Below, one piece after another: positions 34,024-46,493 of a DNA stretch of 64,000 bases; positions within the stretch are counted from its first letter, which is position 1, and every line of letters starts with the position of its first letter. Below the pieces are notes generated by a model. The model was given only the letters and a program-made list of their open reading frames with translations, was not told the DNA's origin and ran no database searches. Made by a program: the position numbers and the translations under genes. Source of the DNA: Mortierella sp. BCC40632. Taxonomy: Eukaryota; Mortierellomycota; Mortierellomycetes; Mortierellales; Mortierellaceae. The stretch spans positions 1,162,501-1,226,500 of the forward strand of contig WAEK01000013.1 in assembly GCA_011634665.1 (NCBI GenBank), given 5' to 3'.

Positions 34024-37000
34024 TCAAATTAAAGCTCGATCCAAGGCCATACTACTCCTTCTTCGTGCAATCTTGCCGTCACGAATCACAAATTCAGAGT
34101 CTCGTTCAAAGGTACTCTCACGAGCTCCTGTCAATCCTCCTCCAGACGATCCACTCGCCACCGATGCCGTCTTCATATGTCGTCGCTCTCGTTCTTCAGC
34201 TTCTTCCTCAGATTCGTCCGTTGAGGATTCAAGCACCCGGCCATCGTCCGAGTCCGAGTCAACCATCGATCCATGTGTTGAAAGCTAAAGATTAGTTCCA
34301 AAATAAATAAATGAACAATAGGTTGTAAGGGTCAATAACAACGTAAAGTTTCAAAAAAAAAAAAAAAAAAAAAAGACTTACAGCACTGTATGGATCATAG
34401 TACTCTTCTCCTTCCCGTGCAGTCCAATGACGAGGCTTCTTGCCCAAAAGCTCCTTCCAGTTCCACTCAATCCGGTAATTGGAAAAATCGTCCGCTGGTA
34501 ACGACTGTTGCTGTTGATGCTGATGTCGCTGTTGATTCATCGATGATGAAGCTCCCGGAGTAGAGGGTATAGACATTCCTCCACTACTGGATCCACCAAT
34601 TGAATACTTGTGCTCGAGGCCATGCTTGGAACCCCATGTACTCTTGGGTGTGGCTGCTCCAAATCGCGATGGAGTTGAAGGTCCAGGCGTCGTTGGTCGA
34701 CTACCCGCTCGGCTACCTGCTCGACTACCCGCCCGACTACCTGCACGGCTAGAGAAGCCCGATGCTGAAGTTCCATACCGATACGAAGGCCCTCCAAGTG
34801 GTGTCGAAGGCAAATAAGGAGATCCCAAGGGAAGTGTTCCTCGAGTATGCTTCTCGCCAAAGTATTCAAGATCGTCGAAATCTTCCTCTCTTGCTAGCTC
34901 ATCATCATCGTCATACTCCTCTTCATATTCCTCCGCACGACCATGGCTATGATATCCAGAGATTGACTGAGTACTTCTTGATTTAAGTCCTTTACCCTTT
35001 CTTGTGGAAGAGGCCGTGCCGGATACACCGCTCTGTGGCATGTTAGGATCATCCGCATATAGATGTCCACCCGAGGCTGAAAACTTGCTACTACCTCCAC
35101 TTGCAGAGGTACTCGCAGTCGAATGGCGAGTCGAGTATCGACTGGTCGCTTGGGGATACCTAGAAAGGACTTGCATCGCTTCTGCTACCGCAGCTTCAGA
35201 TGCCTCTTTCTCTCGAATCTCCTGTCTCCTCTTCCTCTCTGCAATATCCTCTTCTACCTCCTCAACTTCGCTCCGTTCCTGTACAGGACTGGTGTCAATC
35301 TGAAGCGCAAGTCCAATTAGCCGTTTTGGCTCCCGTGAAATTCCTGTCTCAAAGGTCTTTCCTGTGCTTGATACCTCTGAAGCAACAGAATCAGATGTCC
35401 TTGTCTCGTTACCATGGCTGGTCGCGATTCTAGTTCCTGTCGTTGTAGTTGTTCTCTTGCCTACAACGCGAAGCCCTGGCGGAGTGTCCACTCTTGTCGT
35501 TTGAGAAGTATGGAGTGTTCCTAACTCTCCTTCAGAGGAAAAGCTCAAGTCTCCACGTTCTGTTCTCTGGCTCAAAGCACCGGACTGCGCGGTGCTCGAG
35601 GTTGTCTTGGAAGCTGCACTCGTTGTGGTTGTTTCAGTACTCTGGCTTGACGTGGCCAACCCCTGCGTATTGACTTGTGTCTTGGACTCGAAGCTGGTCG
35701 AAACATTGTTGGTAGTTGTAGTCGATGTCGCCAAAGTGGAAGATGCCCTTGTTGTGCCCGAGGTCAATCGACTGGCTTCTTGTGACTTATTCACAGTGAC
35801 AGAGGAGCGACCACCTGTAAAGTAACTGGTACGAGGTCCAGGAGGGATCTCAAAGACTCTCTCTCCTCCTGTTGTACTAGACTCAGTCGTCTCGTTCACA
35901 ACAGCTCCATTGACAAACTTTCGACGAGTGATGGTCGTTGTCACTGTTGTCCTCACAAATCGCTGAGGTCCTGGTTTAGTGACCTTTCCGGCGGCAATAG
36001 TTGTCACTGCTGTCGATGTAGTTCCCCGAGCAGCTGCTTCCGATTTAATTTCAGACTGCTCTTTCGAAACACTTGTCTTTTCTGTTCTTGTCGTGGTCGA
36101 CGATGACGACTCAGCAGCCTTGCTAGAGGTAGACCCTGTCTGTGATCTGAGTAGATGCTCACGCTGTTCAATGGATCCATGAAGTTCTTGGCCTTGGATT
36201 GAGCTTGATCCTGCGCCAGAAGCGATGGAGGTTAAGCCAGATGATGTAGCTGGGATGGATGTCCTCTGACTGGTTGCAGCAGCAGTGGTTACCCTCGAGA
36301 TTCTCTCTGATTGAGATTGTCCTGAGGCCCTTCTAATATGATGTAGGACATCAGGCTTAGAATCCTCGGAGACTATACCGGATGATCCACGGATTCTACC
36401 GGCTCTCGCAAAAACTGTGCCTGCTGCTGCTGCTGCTCCAACATCAATTGAACCTGCAGCTGAACCAGCGTGGGATCTCCTTCGTGTCCGGGTCATGCCT
36501 TCGCTAGCTGTATCTGCAGAACCGAAGGTATAATCAAATGTTCCAGAGCGACGGTCTTGTCGCAATGGCAATGCAACCTCGACCTCTTCGTCTTCAATTC
36601 GGAGTTTCTTCTTCGTCGTCAATATGTTGGGTGGATCCCATGCATTTCGGAAGGCATAGCTTGAACTCTCGTCTTGCTGTCTCAAACGCTCCTGGGCTCG
36701 CAGTCTGATCATTCTTGCAAGTCGCATCTTCTCTTGACGAAGTTCCTCTTCCTTGATTCTGGCCTCTTCTTGCTCTCTTTGCCAGCGTTCCTCTTCTTCA
36801 AGGCGCTGCCGAACAAGCTCTGCCTCATACATCTGCCTTGCTTCATATGCGAGCATATCCTCAATACCATAACCTTTCCGGAACCCTCCTGCGCTGCTCT
36901 TGCGACTACGAGGGCGTCTCCTCTCTGTCTTTTCTAAGATCGACATCTGGACTCCTAGATCAACATCCCAGGCATTCACCAATCTAAAGTTCTCAAATGC

Positions 37001-40000
37001 TTGACTGCCAGTAGCCCTCTCGTGTGCTTCTTCTTGGAGTCGGTCATGTTCATATCTTGCGTATTCTTGCATCCGAATCCTTTCCAAAGCAGCTTCTTCA
37101 AGCTGAAGCCGCCGAGTCAGCTCAAATTCTTGTTGACGCTTTCGTTCCTCAGCTGACGCTGCAAAGTTGTAGTAGGTCCTTGTGGGTGTCCTTGGGGTCA
37201 GTGGTGTGTTCGTTCCACCAGATTCCCAGGGGAAGACGGGTCGTCCCCTTCCTGTGGGAGTCGAAGAGGTTTCCTCGGACGTGCTATCGTCATACTGCAG
37301 CGGAGTGACCTCTAACGGAGGGTGAGCCCTTCTAGGATCCTCTGGTAGATCCCACGCGTTGGGATAGTACATGTCTGGGAGACCAACTGGCTCGGGTATA
37401 ATAGCCTGGAACGTTTGGAAACCCCCAGCGTTGGACCCGTCGATCACTGGTGGGAGCCGGTATCGGTAGTCAGTCAAGTGATGAGGATTAAGCTCAACCG
37501 AGCCTTGGCTTGTCTGCGGGGCTTGATGGTGATGTTCTTGCTTTTCACTGTGACCATTGACGATCGAGTTGGTGTCGTAGCGATGGGATTCAGGCTCCGG
37601 GACCTCGGGAACCTTGGTAGGGATCGGTTCAGGATGAAAATGATAATCTGTCAGGTGGTGTGGATTGAACGGATACTGAGGCTCGTTCTGTTTTTGGTGC
37701 TGATGATGTTCTTGACGGTGCTCGTGGTGCTCGTGGTGCTCGTGGTGCTCGTGGTGCTCGTGGTGCTCTTGGTTATGATGGTGTTCATGATGCTCGTGTT
37801 GCTCATGGTTTTGGTGGTGTTCATGGTGTTCATGATGTTCATGATGTCCATGATGCTCATGGTGTTCATGATGTCCACCAGGAGCTCCATGATGTTCATG
37901 GTGTTCATGATGTCCACCAGGAGCTCCATGATGCTCATGGTGCTCATGATGGTGTTGGTGTTCGTGATGCTGATGCTCGTGGTGATGATGTTCATGAGCC
38001 CCTCCATGATGTTCATGGTGGTGATGCTCATGATGATGCTCGTGCTGGGGTTGATCCACGGGAGGAGGAGGAACCCAGTAACCGTGCTTTCCATGCTCGC
38101 GGTGCCAATCGAGTCGATCAATAGCACGTGGAGGGATCGGAGGGCGCCAAGGTTGGTCTACGTGAACGTGATGGTGGTGGTGGCTCCCATCATGATGCTG
38201 TTCATGATGCGGTTGGTGATGGTGTTCATGCTGATGTTCGTGCTGGTGCTCTTGGGGATATATAACGGGTGCCTCGTGGTGTTGATGGTGATGGTTGTGG
38301 TGCTGGTGGTCATGGTGATGGTCATGGTGCTGATGGTGGTGGTGCTGCTGCTCTTGGTTTTGGTGATGATGTTGGTGATGATCGTGCGAATGATGCTCGT
38401 GGTGGTGATGCTCGTGCTCGTGGTGCTGGTGCTGGTGCTGGTGATGGTGATGATGATGATGATGATGATCTGCAGGTGCAGGACCAGGTACAGCAGGATA
38501 ATGCTGATCCTGGTGAGTGTATGGCTGAAACCAGCCCTCGTAGTGCGGCTGTCGCTCGACAACCCGCTCCTGTGTTTGACCATCCATTCCAAGGTGGTCC
38601 CACTGGCTCATTGGTGGCAGCTCGTAGCCATGTGTCACTTCGTGGATATCCGACACCTAATCACCCAAAAGAAAACAGATCAGATTTGACGACCAGCCTC
38701 CGTTAGATATCATTGATCAGGATGATCAGCACTATTGCCTCAATGCTCGATACCTAGGCTTGGTCTCCACACACGCACACAAACATCATGCACTATCCCA
38801 CACCACATTGCGCTGCTTTGCATGCAGGAGTGCACGTTCGCATTGTCCCGCTTCTCAACCGATCCACATTCCAGCAGGACTCTCAGCCGCCCACTGGACA
38901 AAGAGAATCCTTGGTGTCTCCTCCTCTTGACTCCTTCTTCTCCCTTTTATTCCGCGGTCCTTATCTCGTGTTCCTCAGTATCCTCGCTTGACAGAGATAA
39001 CTTTGCCTTTTCTTCAGGTCAGAGATAAACCGTCGAACCATAATGAGCAAAAGAGCTCAGGCCATCCATGTCTTCCAGCTCGGCATGGCCTCTCAAGAGA
39101 GAGCCCAGACAGAATCGGGATAAACGTTGCTGATAAAACCAGGCGAAAAGGAACTCTCCATCCTTCTCGCCCTGTTCGATCCCCCCCCCCCTTCCTCCTC
39201 TTTTCATTCAAAGATAAAGTCTTTGAAGAAATGGCGCTTGAGGACCCTCAATATGGTGCAATCCCCGGATGTGTGTTTGACTTTTTTTTTTTTCCTGCTC
39301 TTCATTCGGCTTCCGCCATGGCAGTTATTTACCTGACCTCCGATATGTCTATCAAAGACGTTCCACCATTGCTGGACAAGAGAGATAGAGTCCTTGGAAG
39401 AGGTGTTTCGAGGGAAAACCGTTCCGTCCGCAAACCGGAGCCATTGCCAGGGCTTGAATGAACCCACGAAATGAATCACAGCGAGGTTATCCTTGTAATG
39501 CTGGAATGCTGGTGCATAGCTATCAATTCGGTTCCAAGGAAGAGGTAGATAGCAAAGTGGCGGGGGACCGTTAGTCGAGCCATTGGTTAAAGTCTCTCTC
39601 TCTCTCTCTCTTTCACAGCACAAAAAGATTCATTGGACCAAACTCCGTGACACTGCTGGCCAAGAACGAGAGCAATCGAGAAAGTCTAACATTATCCCCG
39701 TTGTCTCCCTCCCTCCTCCCCACCTTCCCCGATGACCGCGTAGTTGTCTTGATGATAGGCGGTCGCCTTGTGCTCTTATCCCAACAAAAAACAAAGAGTT
39801 GAATAGACTTGTTGAAAGAACACGAAAATGAACAGGAAGAATAACTGAACACAACGACATGCACACTCGTACAAGAAAGGGCACAGAACCGAGATAATGA
39901 AAAAACGAAAACAAATTGGTGGAGTTTGGTCAACATGGAACCTCCCCCCCCCCTCTCTCTTCCTCCTCTCTACTCTTCCCTCCTCTTGGCGTGAAAACGT

Positions 40001-41496
40001 CCCCATTCATCTCCTCTCATCAGATTGTGCCCGCTGACGCCTGTTATTCTGGCACCACTGGGTCAGGGCAAGTCGGCTGGTGGAATTTCTGAACGTCAGC
40101 ATGCCCAAAAAATAAAATAAAACAATAGCCGCTCAGAACTAGCAAGAAATTCAGGCACATGCTTTTTTCACCACTCGAAAGAAAGAAAGGAAAGGATGGG
40201 GAGGGGAGAGGATAAGAGGAGGGAAAAAAAGAGTTGTCCATAAACACCGCCTCTCCTGTCGAATGTGTTTTGTCCTCCTTGTGTCTGGTTGACTGGAAGT
40301 GGACTACGACTGGACATTGGCACTCAGTCGGCGCGCGATAACACCTAGCCCCCAACAGGTGCTTGGACTCAAGAAGGTTCAGATAGGCAAGTCGGAGCAA
40401 GGAGCCTTTGCTTTTGCTTTGCTTTGCTGCCCTGAGAAAGACAAAAAAAAATGCATTGGAATGGGATTCACCTGTATACGGACGACGGCGTAGTGTTGTA
40501 GACAAATGGCAGCCGGTTGCTTGGCTCTCCTCTGGACCATCCACTGAAATAGCTATTGAGCAAGCCTTGATCACCGCCTATTGTAGGCCGTTAAGGAGTG
40601 ATAAAAAGCCATCCATCAGTCTGAGGTCTTGTTTTAGGAGAGAGAGCTCTCTCCATGGCTCGACCACTGCCTAAAGGTGGTGAAGGAGGGTTGATTGTCT
40701 GGCGGGACGTCGGGTCGTGAGGCGTGATCGTGAGAGAGGGCGGGAGGAGGAAACTCGTTCATGCAGAGAAGTGACATGACAGTCTGACTTGAAAGGCAGG
40801 AGGTTGGCCCTTATACCTCTGTATCTCGTCACCTTGTCTTTGTCCTTTCTGATTTCCTGCCTATGCTGGCTTCCTGGTTCCGTGCTGATAGGGAGAGTGA
40901 TGGACATCATCCTGAGCTCAACGTTCTGGACCATGATTTTTTTTTTTTTTTTTTTTTTTTCATTTCATTTTGTCACTGTGCTTACCGTCAAAGGTGCCAT
41001 GATGGTTGGCCATCTCGATCAAACCTACAAAGTCTTCATATTTGGGCCGGCAGACAAACACTCCAGAGTTGAAGCAATCTGGCCAGCCAGCATCCGGTGC
41101 GGCAGCAAAGCGCTTGTTCCGATCAGGATCGTCAAGCTCGCCAAGGCAGGTTTCATCAAAGAGCTCGTCAATATTCCTGAGCACAAGTGTGTCTGCATCA
41201 AGGAAGACGACCTTGGAGTACTGAGTCTGGTTGAAGACATGGAGCTTGGTCAGAGTGATTCCTAGCTCGGGTCGACCGAGCAACTCAAGGTTGGAATGCG
41301 AATGAGAATCGATCTCGCCAATTTCAATGACGGCATCGTAGACACGGGCGAGACGATCGCGAATGGAGCTAGAGACAGCTGAGGTAACGAGGATAGCAAG
41401 CTTCTTCGTGGTCTGGGCGTCGCGGAGCGAGTGACCGAGGACTAGTGCGCCGGTGGCGTAATTGTTGTTGGTGAGGAGGGTAATGAATGCCTCCAT
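34024..41496 (-). CDS. GLG1: Glycogenin with giant histidine-rich C-terminal extension
   Basis: Exons on the minus strand are 41496-40986, 40577-40472, 39519-39333, 38656-34382 and 34284-34024, all in phase, giving about 1779 residues. The first about 260 residues are a GT8 glycosyltransferase that self-glucosylates to prime glycogen. They include [20 protein letters not shown], the metal-binding DAD motif (Asp100/Asp102), [18 protein letters not shown], and the acceptor-tyrosine region VYSYAPAF (Tyr205/Tyr207), then [12 protein letters not shown]. Exon 4 encodes a huge tail. It has a His/Glu/Gln tract of about 270 residues with about 130 His, two NPHHLTDY motifs, three NAWD motifs, and an FPWE motif as in fungal glycogenin tails. 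A Glu/Arg-rich coiled-coil stretch, Ser/Thr-rich disorder, and a conserved-looking C-terminal [19 protein letters not shown] block complete it. NAWD/FPWE may recruit glycogen synthase (inference). Introns of 952, 676 and 408 nt are long. The join of exon 3 to exon 4 is the least certain, since exon 4 has no ATG at its start. Confidence 0.85.
37690..38470 (-). repeat. Histidine-codon tandem repeat tract (HEH units) in the glycogenin gene
   Basis: On the minus strand, CAC/CAT codons alternate with GAG, CAG, GAC and AAC to encode [12 protein letters not shown] runs, with a [13 protein letters not shown] unit repeated and a stretch of nine consecutive His near the start. Synonymous CAC/CAT mixing is present in many units, so purifying selection on the protein, not only DNA slippage, may keep the pattern. 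Confidence 0.92.
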
Positions 41497-43107
41497 GAGC
41501 AGAGATGTGCACGCGTGCGGAATGACAAAGGATGGAGTCGCACGGTGAACCTCTACAATGCGAGAAGAGGATAAATGAGTCCGTCGAGAAAGCGACGCGG
41601 GGGTGGGGGTGGGAGGTGAATGAAGGCGTTGTCAGGACAGGAAAGGACAAGAGAAAGAAGTCAAGCAGCGTTATAAAGAGAAAGAAGGAAGGGTCCCCAG
41701 CAAAGGACGCGACAGGGGAGACGCAGTCCAACGAAGCCCAACTCTCTCAAAGGCCAGTCCAGGGCCAGTCGCGCGCCCTTTGTTAAACAGTCCCCCTTCC
41801 CCCTTCGTTGGTGGTGGTGGCGGTAGTGGAGAGAGACAACTGTCCCAGAAACGTACTGCCTTGTCGGCGCACTCCTTTGTAACACTCCCAACCTCTCTTG
41901 AGTTCCTCAAGGGTCCGACGGAACACTGACTCCCACTCTCCTCTCTTCTCCTCTGGCCACCCCCACCCCTTTCTGATTTCTTTCCCGCTCCCCCTGTCCG
42001 AAGCAAGGTGAACGTTCAAGTATCGTTTGGCTCCCTTTTCTCACGCACCTGCTCTCTCTCTCTCTCTCTCTCTCTCTTCCTTCTTTCCTTCTTCCCTTCT
42101 TCCTATCCCCGACTTTGTCCTCTTCCTTTTTCTCTTTCCTAGACCGGCCGAGTCTATTTGCCAAGGCAAGCCAAGTGACCAGCAAGAGGCAAGTCCATCT
42201 GCAAGTCAACCCAACGGAATGTGGTTACCATCCTTGTCCCTCTGCTGTACGGAAAACGCACTGGGCTTTCACAAAAAAAAAAAAAAAAAAAAAAATGGTG
42301 CGCACTGACGCTTGGCCAATTACTCTCTCTCTCAAATGTCAGTGCGCCTGTCCCTTCCACAGTGTCCCGTATGGGGCAGGACCTTTCTCCGCCAACTTTT
42401 AGGTGGACATCGTTGGGTTGTACCGCACGCTATTGTATAGGCTATCAAGGCACAAGATGGTGACGCCGATAACAACAAAAAGGTAAAAGAGGGGATGCAA
42501 GAGAGACGCCTAGATAGTCGTGTAGTACCGTTCAGCTCAAATCAAAAAAAAGTACCTGGCTTGAAAAGTTTCAGAGGAGTGAGAATCGACTGTGTCCCGT
42601 CCCCCCCTCTTCCTCTTCCTCCTGTCGAGTCTGCTTGGCAGACACGCATTAGTGGCACTTCTGTACGATGGAGGTGGAGGGGTGCAAGCGCATGCCTGAT
42701 CATGTCATCGCCCCAACCCCATGCAGGAACGCGAGATGTAGGGATTGTTCGCGCAGACGCATGCGTGGGCCCGAAAAAAAAAAAAAAAAGAGCTACTCGG
42801 ATAGGAAGATGGCGTGATGAACGTGCGTGAGAGAAGGCTGCAGATTCCAATTGGATTTTTTTTTTTTTTTTTTTAGAGTGCACAATTTCATGCCATCTCT
42901 TCCGCAGGAAGGGATGTTGTGTGTCCGTCCTTTTGTGGACCCTGCAACGCACAGGCACGATTTGATAAGGTTAAACAGCTCGAATGTCTGCAGCCCCCCA
43001 GGATACTGGTAGTAGATATTTATCAAGCAACAAGCCAAAAAAGCAACGGTTCGGACTTCGTCTAGCTCTAATGTCGACCATCTATTGGCTCCATGCATAT
43101 CCAAAGG
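41497..43107. other. Glycogenin upstream region and EF-3 3' region
   Basis: About 1.6 kb without a credible gene. It holds a CT microsatellite at 42052-42076, A runs at 42271-42294 and 42775-42789, and T runs at 42857-42874. Minus-strand transcription of glycogenin should start in its left part and the EF-3 3' UTR lies at the right end. The small frames found here are low-complexity. Confidence 0.45.
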
Positions 43108-46100
43108 CTAGTCGCTGTCGGTATCCCTAGAGGAATATATAACCCAAAATACGAGCTTGGTGTCAGTGCGGTGCACTCTTCATATTCACTTGAGTAGAAA
43201 AAAAACTTACGCAGGCTTTGGAGTGCCCTTGTCACTCGCCAACCATTCCAGATGTCGAAGGCGTCGACGTATCTCTTGAGCCTTAATATCATTCCTGCTC
43301 TTCTTCTTCTTCTTATTCACTACAACAATTGGCTTCTCTGCCTCCTCGAAAAGACTCTCATCGACGGTCGTCTTGCCTTCAATCTTCAGATTGCCCTCGC
43401 TTACCGACCAGGTCTCAGGACAAAGAGCCTCCAGGAACTCTCGACTGTGAGAGATCATAATGACAGCTCCACCCCAGTTCCGGATGGCAACTGCTAGGCC
43501 TCCAAGGGCCTCTCGGTCCAAAAAGTTGGTCGGCTCGTCTAGGACGAGCATATGGGGATTGTTCCACATTGCGGCCGCAATCACAACCTTGACCTTCTGA
43601 CCTCCAGACAGACTACTAATCATGTTATGATCCGCAATGTCCCCGTCAAGACCCACATCTTCGAGGTGACGGCGGATCGCTGACGGAGTCAGCTCTCGGT
43701 ATCCAAGTCCCTCCCTTGATGCTTCCCGATCATCGAATTGACGGACCAGTTTCTCAAACCCGAGCTCCAAAAGTCGTTCACGTGGCATCCAAGTGTTGAA
43801 CTTGTGGACATGGTTCTTCCACTTGATTTCATACTGGTAAGATTTCTTCAACTTTTGTCGTCCCATGAGCATCTCCACCTGGCGCTTGGTGCCATCTCTT
43901 CCAGTGACCCAAGTCTCCATCTGGGCCAATTCTTCCTGCGTCATGGCCACGGTTGGTTTCTCAAGCACTTCACGGTCAGCGCCTCCTTGATATCGCCACT
44001 GAATGTATGCGTTCGGTGTCTTTTCCAGATGTTGTTCCAAGTGATGGAACGCATGCTGAGCAACGTAGCCAATACGGAGATTTGGATGTCTCCATGAAGT
44101 GCCTTCTTGTGGAGTTGCCTCACCTGTAAGTAACTTGATCATGGTCGATTTTCCTGCTCCATTCGGTCCAACGACACCAACACGTGATGAGAGCGAAAGT
44201 TGAACAGAGACATTATTCAGTGCAGTCTTGGTTGCTCCTGGGTATGTGTATGTACAATGTGACAGTTTGACAATTGCCTTTGTGTTGGACTTGACGCCGA
44301 CCAAAAAGCTTGGTTTTGGGAATTCAAACTTGATTGAGGTTGCTGCTAGGGTATAATAGGATTTCGCCTCTGGCTTGACCTCCACAAACTTTGACAAATT
44401 ACCCTTGTACATCTTTAGTTTCTTGCGCTCGTAATGGAGGATGTTGGTGCAGACATTATCAAGGAATGCAGAGTCGTGCGAGACAATCACCGAGGTGATA
44501 TTCTTCTGAGCAATCAAGTAGTCCTCGAGCCACTTGATGTTTACGGAATCCAAATGATTTGTAGGTTCGTCCAGGAGCAGAATATCGGCATTCATCAACA
44601 TGGCGCGGGCCAATTCCAGTTTCATCTTCCATCCACCTGAGAGCGAGCCCACAGGTCGCTTCTGCAACTCGTCTGTGAATCCAACATCTGAAAGTGCCTT
44701 GGCGATATCATCACGTTGCTTCGAGGCCAGCTTCTCATCCGATGCAACAAAATCGATGACAGACATTTCGCTTTCTTCACCCTGGAGCGAGTGTTCCACA
44801 AAAACGGATCGAAGCACATCTTGGGATGGGAAACCTTCCAGCTTTCCTTGAGCGATCGATCTCATTAGTGTGGTTTTTCCTGCTCCGTTAGGTCCACAGA
44901 GACCATACCGATGTCCTCGATGCAGCCTGAGTCTGGTGTGGTTCAAGAGCATCATGCCTCCATAAGCCAACGAGAACTCGATATTACAGAGCTCCTCTCC
45001 CTCTTCACTGTCATCCACGGCTGCGTCACCATTCAGCTTTCGATCCAGTTCAACAAAGTGTTCTACCAAGAGCTTGACTGCAGCAGAGGCGTCGGCCGGA
45101 GACATGAAAGCCGTGAAATAGGGAGCCACGATCTGATTCCATTCGCGCAGTGACAAGTTCTCTTCCTTGACCAACACTACCAACAACTGGGCAACGTGAG
45201 CCTTCACAATGTCAAAGAACGAAGGGAAGAACCCAAACTTGGCCACTATCTTGTTTACCAATGTCAGGGCTTCGGCTTCTGAAGGGATAATCGAGCCTGG
45301 TTGAGTAGCGGGATCGAGTTTGACTGCACCACCAGCTTTGATCAACGTGTTTTTTGCCGCAGTCGCGAGGGCTCGAATTTCTGGCGCAGCCGCAACGTCA
45401 ATGATTCGGTCGAGTCCAGGCAAGAGATCTGGAAGGAACTGCCCTGCCTCACTTGGATCCTTGACTAGCTTACATAGATTGTCGACAATGATGGTAGTCT
45501 GTCGCTGTACTTGGGTCGAACGCTCGTTGAGAGCACGGACCAAGAGCGGAACCATGATGGCAAGTGCCGGTCCATGCATGTCTGCGACAAATGTTGTTGC
45601 TGAGAGTTTCTCGATCACGACAGGTACTTTGTCCGGATGAGCCATACAGTCACAGAGATCCTTGAGATGACGCGAGATGTCCGGGTTCCCGTCGACATTA
45701 CACACACGAAGCATTGTCTTGAGTGCTTGTTGAGCGACCTGGGTATTGTGGGAATATATGGTTAACACCTCGCGCTTGTAGTTTGTAACTCCGCCAAGAT
45801 GTCCCGCTTTTCCTTTTCTTCTCAAGGATGTATCTTTGTTACATCAGTTGTCATATCTCTTTTTTTTTTTTTTTTTTCCCATGTGTTGTTGTCACCTTCT
45901 CGCTCAACTCTGTTGCGCCTTACCTCACTCTTGGTATCTGACATACAATCTTTCACCAAGGGAATAATCTCTGGCAGGGCAATACCCACTTGGATTGGCG
46001 ATGCATTCGCCAGGTCCGCCAACAACTCGAGCGCGCCGACTTTGGTCTGCCACTTTCTTCCAGGACCAGAAAACCCTTGATAGAGAATAGGCAAAAGAAT

Positions 46101-46493
46101 GGGCGCAGACTGAGAAGGCATAATCGCCAGAATGGCATCGGCAGTCCTAGCAGACGCATCCTGAACAACGGGTCCCTTGTCTGCATAACCTTCCAGAATG
46201 GTTGGGAATAGTTGGAACATAAAAGGTTCAATCGGCTGACCCACCACATCGGTCAAGGCACAGAGACCGATCAAAGCTCCTTCTCTGGCGAGGCCTGACT
46301 TTTTGTTGCGGGACTCTGCTTCGAGATGAGAGAGAATGTTGAGAGTCTTTAGGAGGATTAGACCATCCTTGGCAATCTTGGCCGACATTTCGCGTGCGAC
46401 GGCATCACATTCTTCACTCGTGGGCGCAGTCGAGAGCTGACCGAGCATCTCTGTGATCTCGTTCACATTGGATGTCGCAGTTGTTGACGCCAT
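43108..46493 (-). CDS. TEF3: Translation elongation factor 3 (EF-3), ABC-F ATPase
   Basis: Exons 46493-45924, 45738-43211 and 43126-43108 keep phase and give 1038 residues (yeast EF-3 is 1044). EF-3 is a fungal ribosome-associated ATPase that drives E-site tRNA release with each elongation cycle. The N-terminal about 310 residues are HEAT repeats. ABC1 has Walker A GPNGAGKTTLM, signature LSGGWKMKLELARAM and Walker B ILLLDEPTNHLD. ABC2 has GPNGAGKSTMIKLL, a chromodomain-like insertion (YQYEIKWKNHVHKFNTWMP), signature LSGGQKVKVVIAAAM and Walker B LVLDEPTNFLD. The tail is Lys-rich (NKKKKKSRNDIKAQEIRRR). The final 19-nt exon adds D-T-D-S-D after a perfect GTAAGT donor; read without splicing, the frame stops right at the donor (GCG TAA). 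The gene sits head-to-tail with glycogenin on the minus strand. Confidence 0.97.

Noticed and set aside
37690..38470. CRISPR-like array from regular short repeats
   Set aside because: Repeats are in-frame codon repeats inside a eukaryotic gene, with no unique spacers of fixed size.
37415..38689. 424-codon plus-strand frame rich in Met, Val and Leu
   Set aside because: It is the antisense shadow of the His-rich glycogenin tract: complement of CAC/CAT codons gives Val/Met-rich runs. No domain is present.
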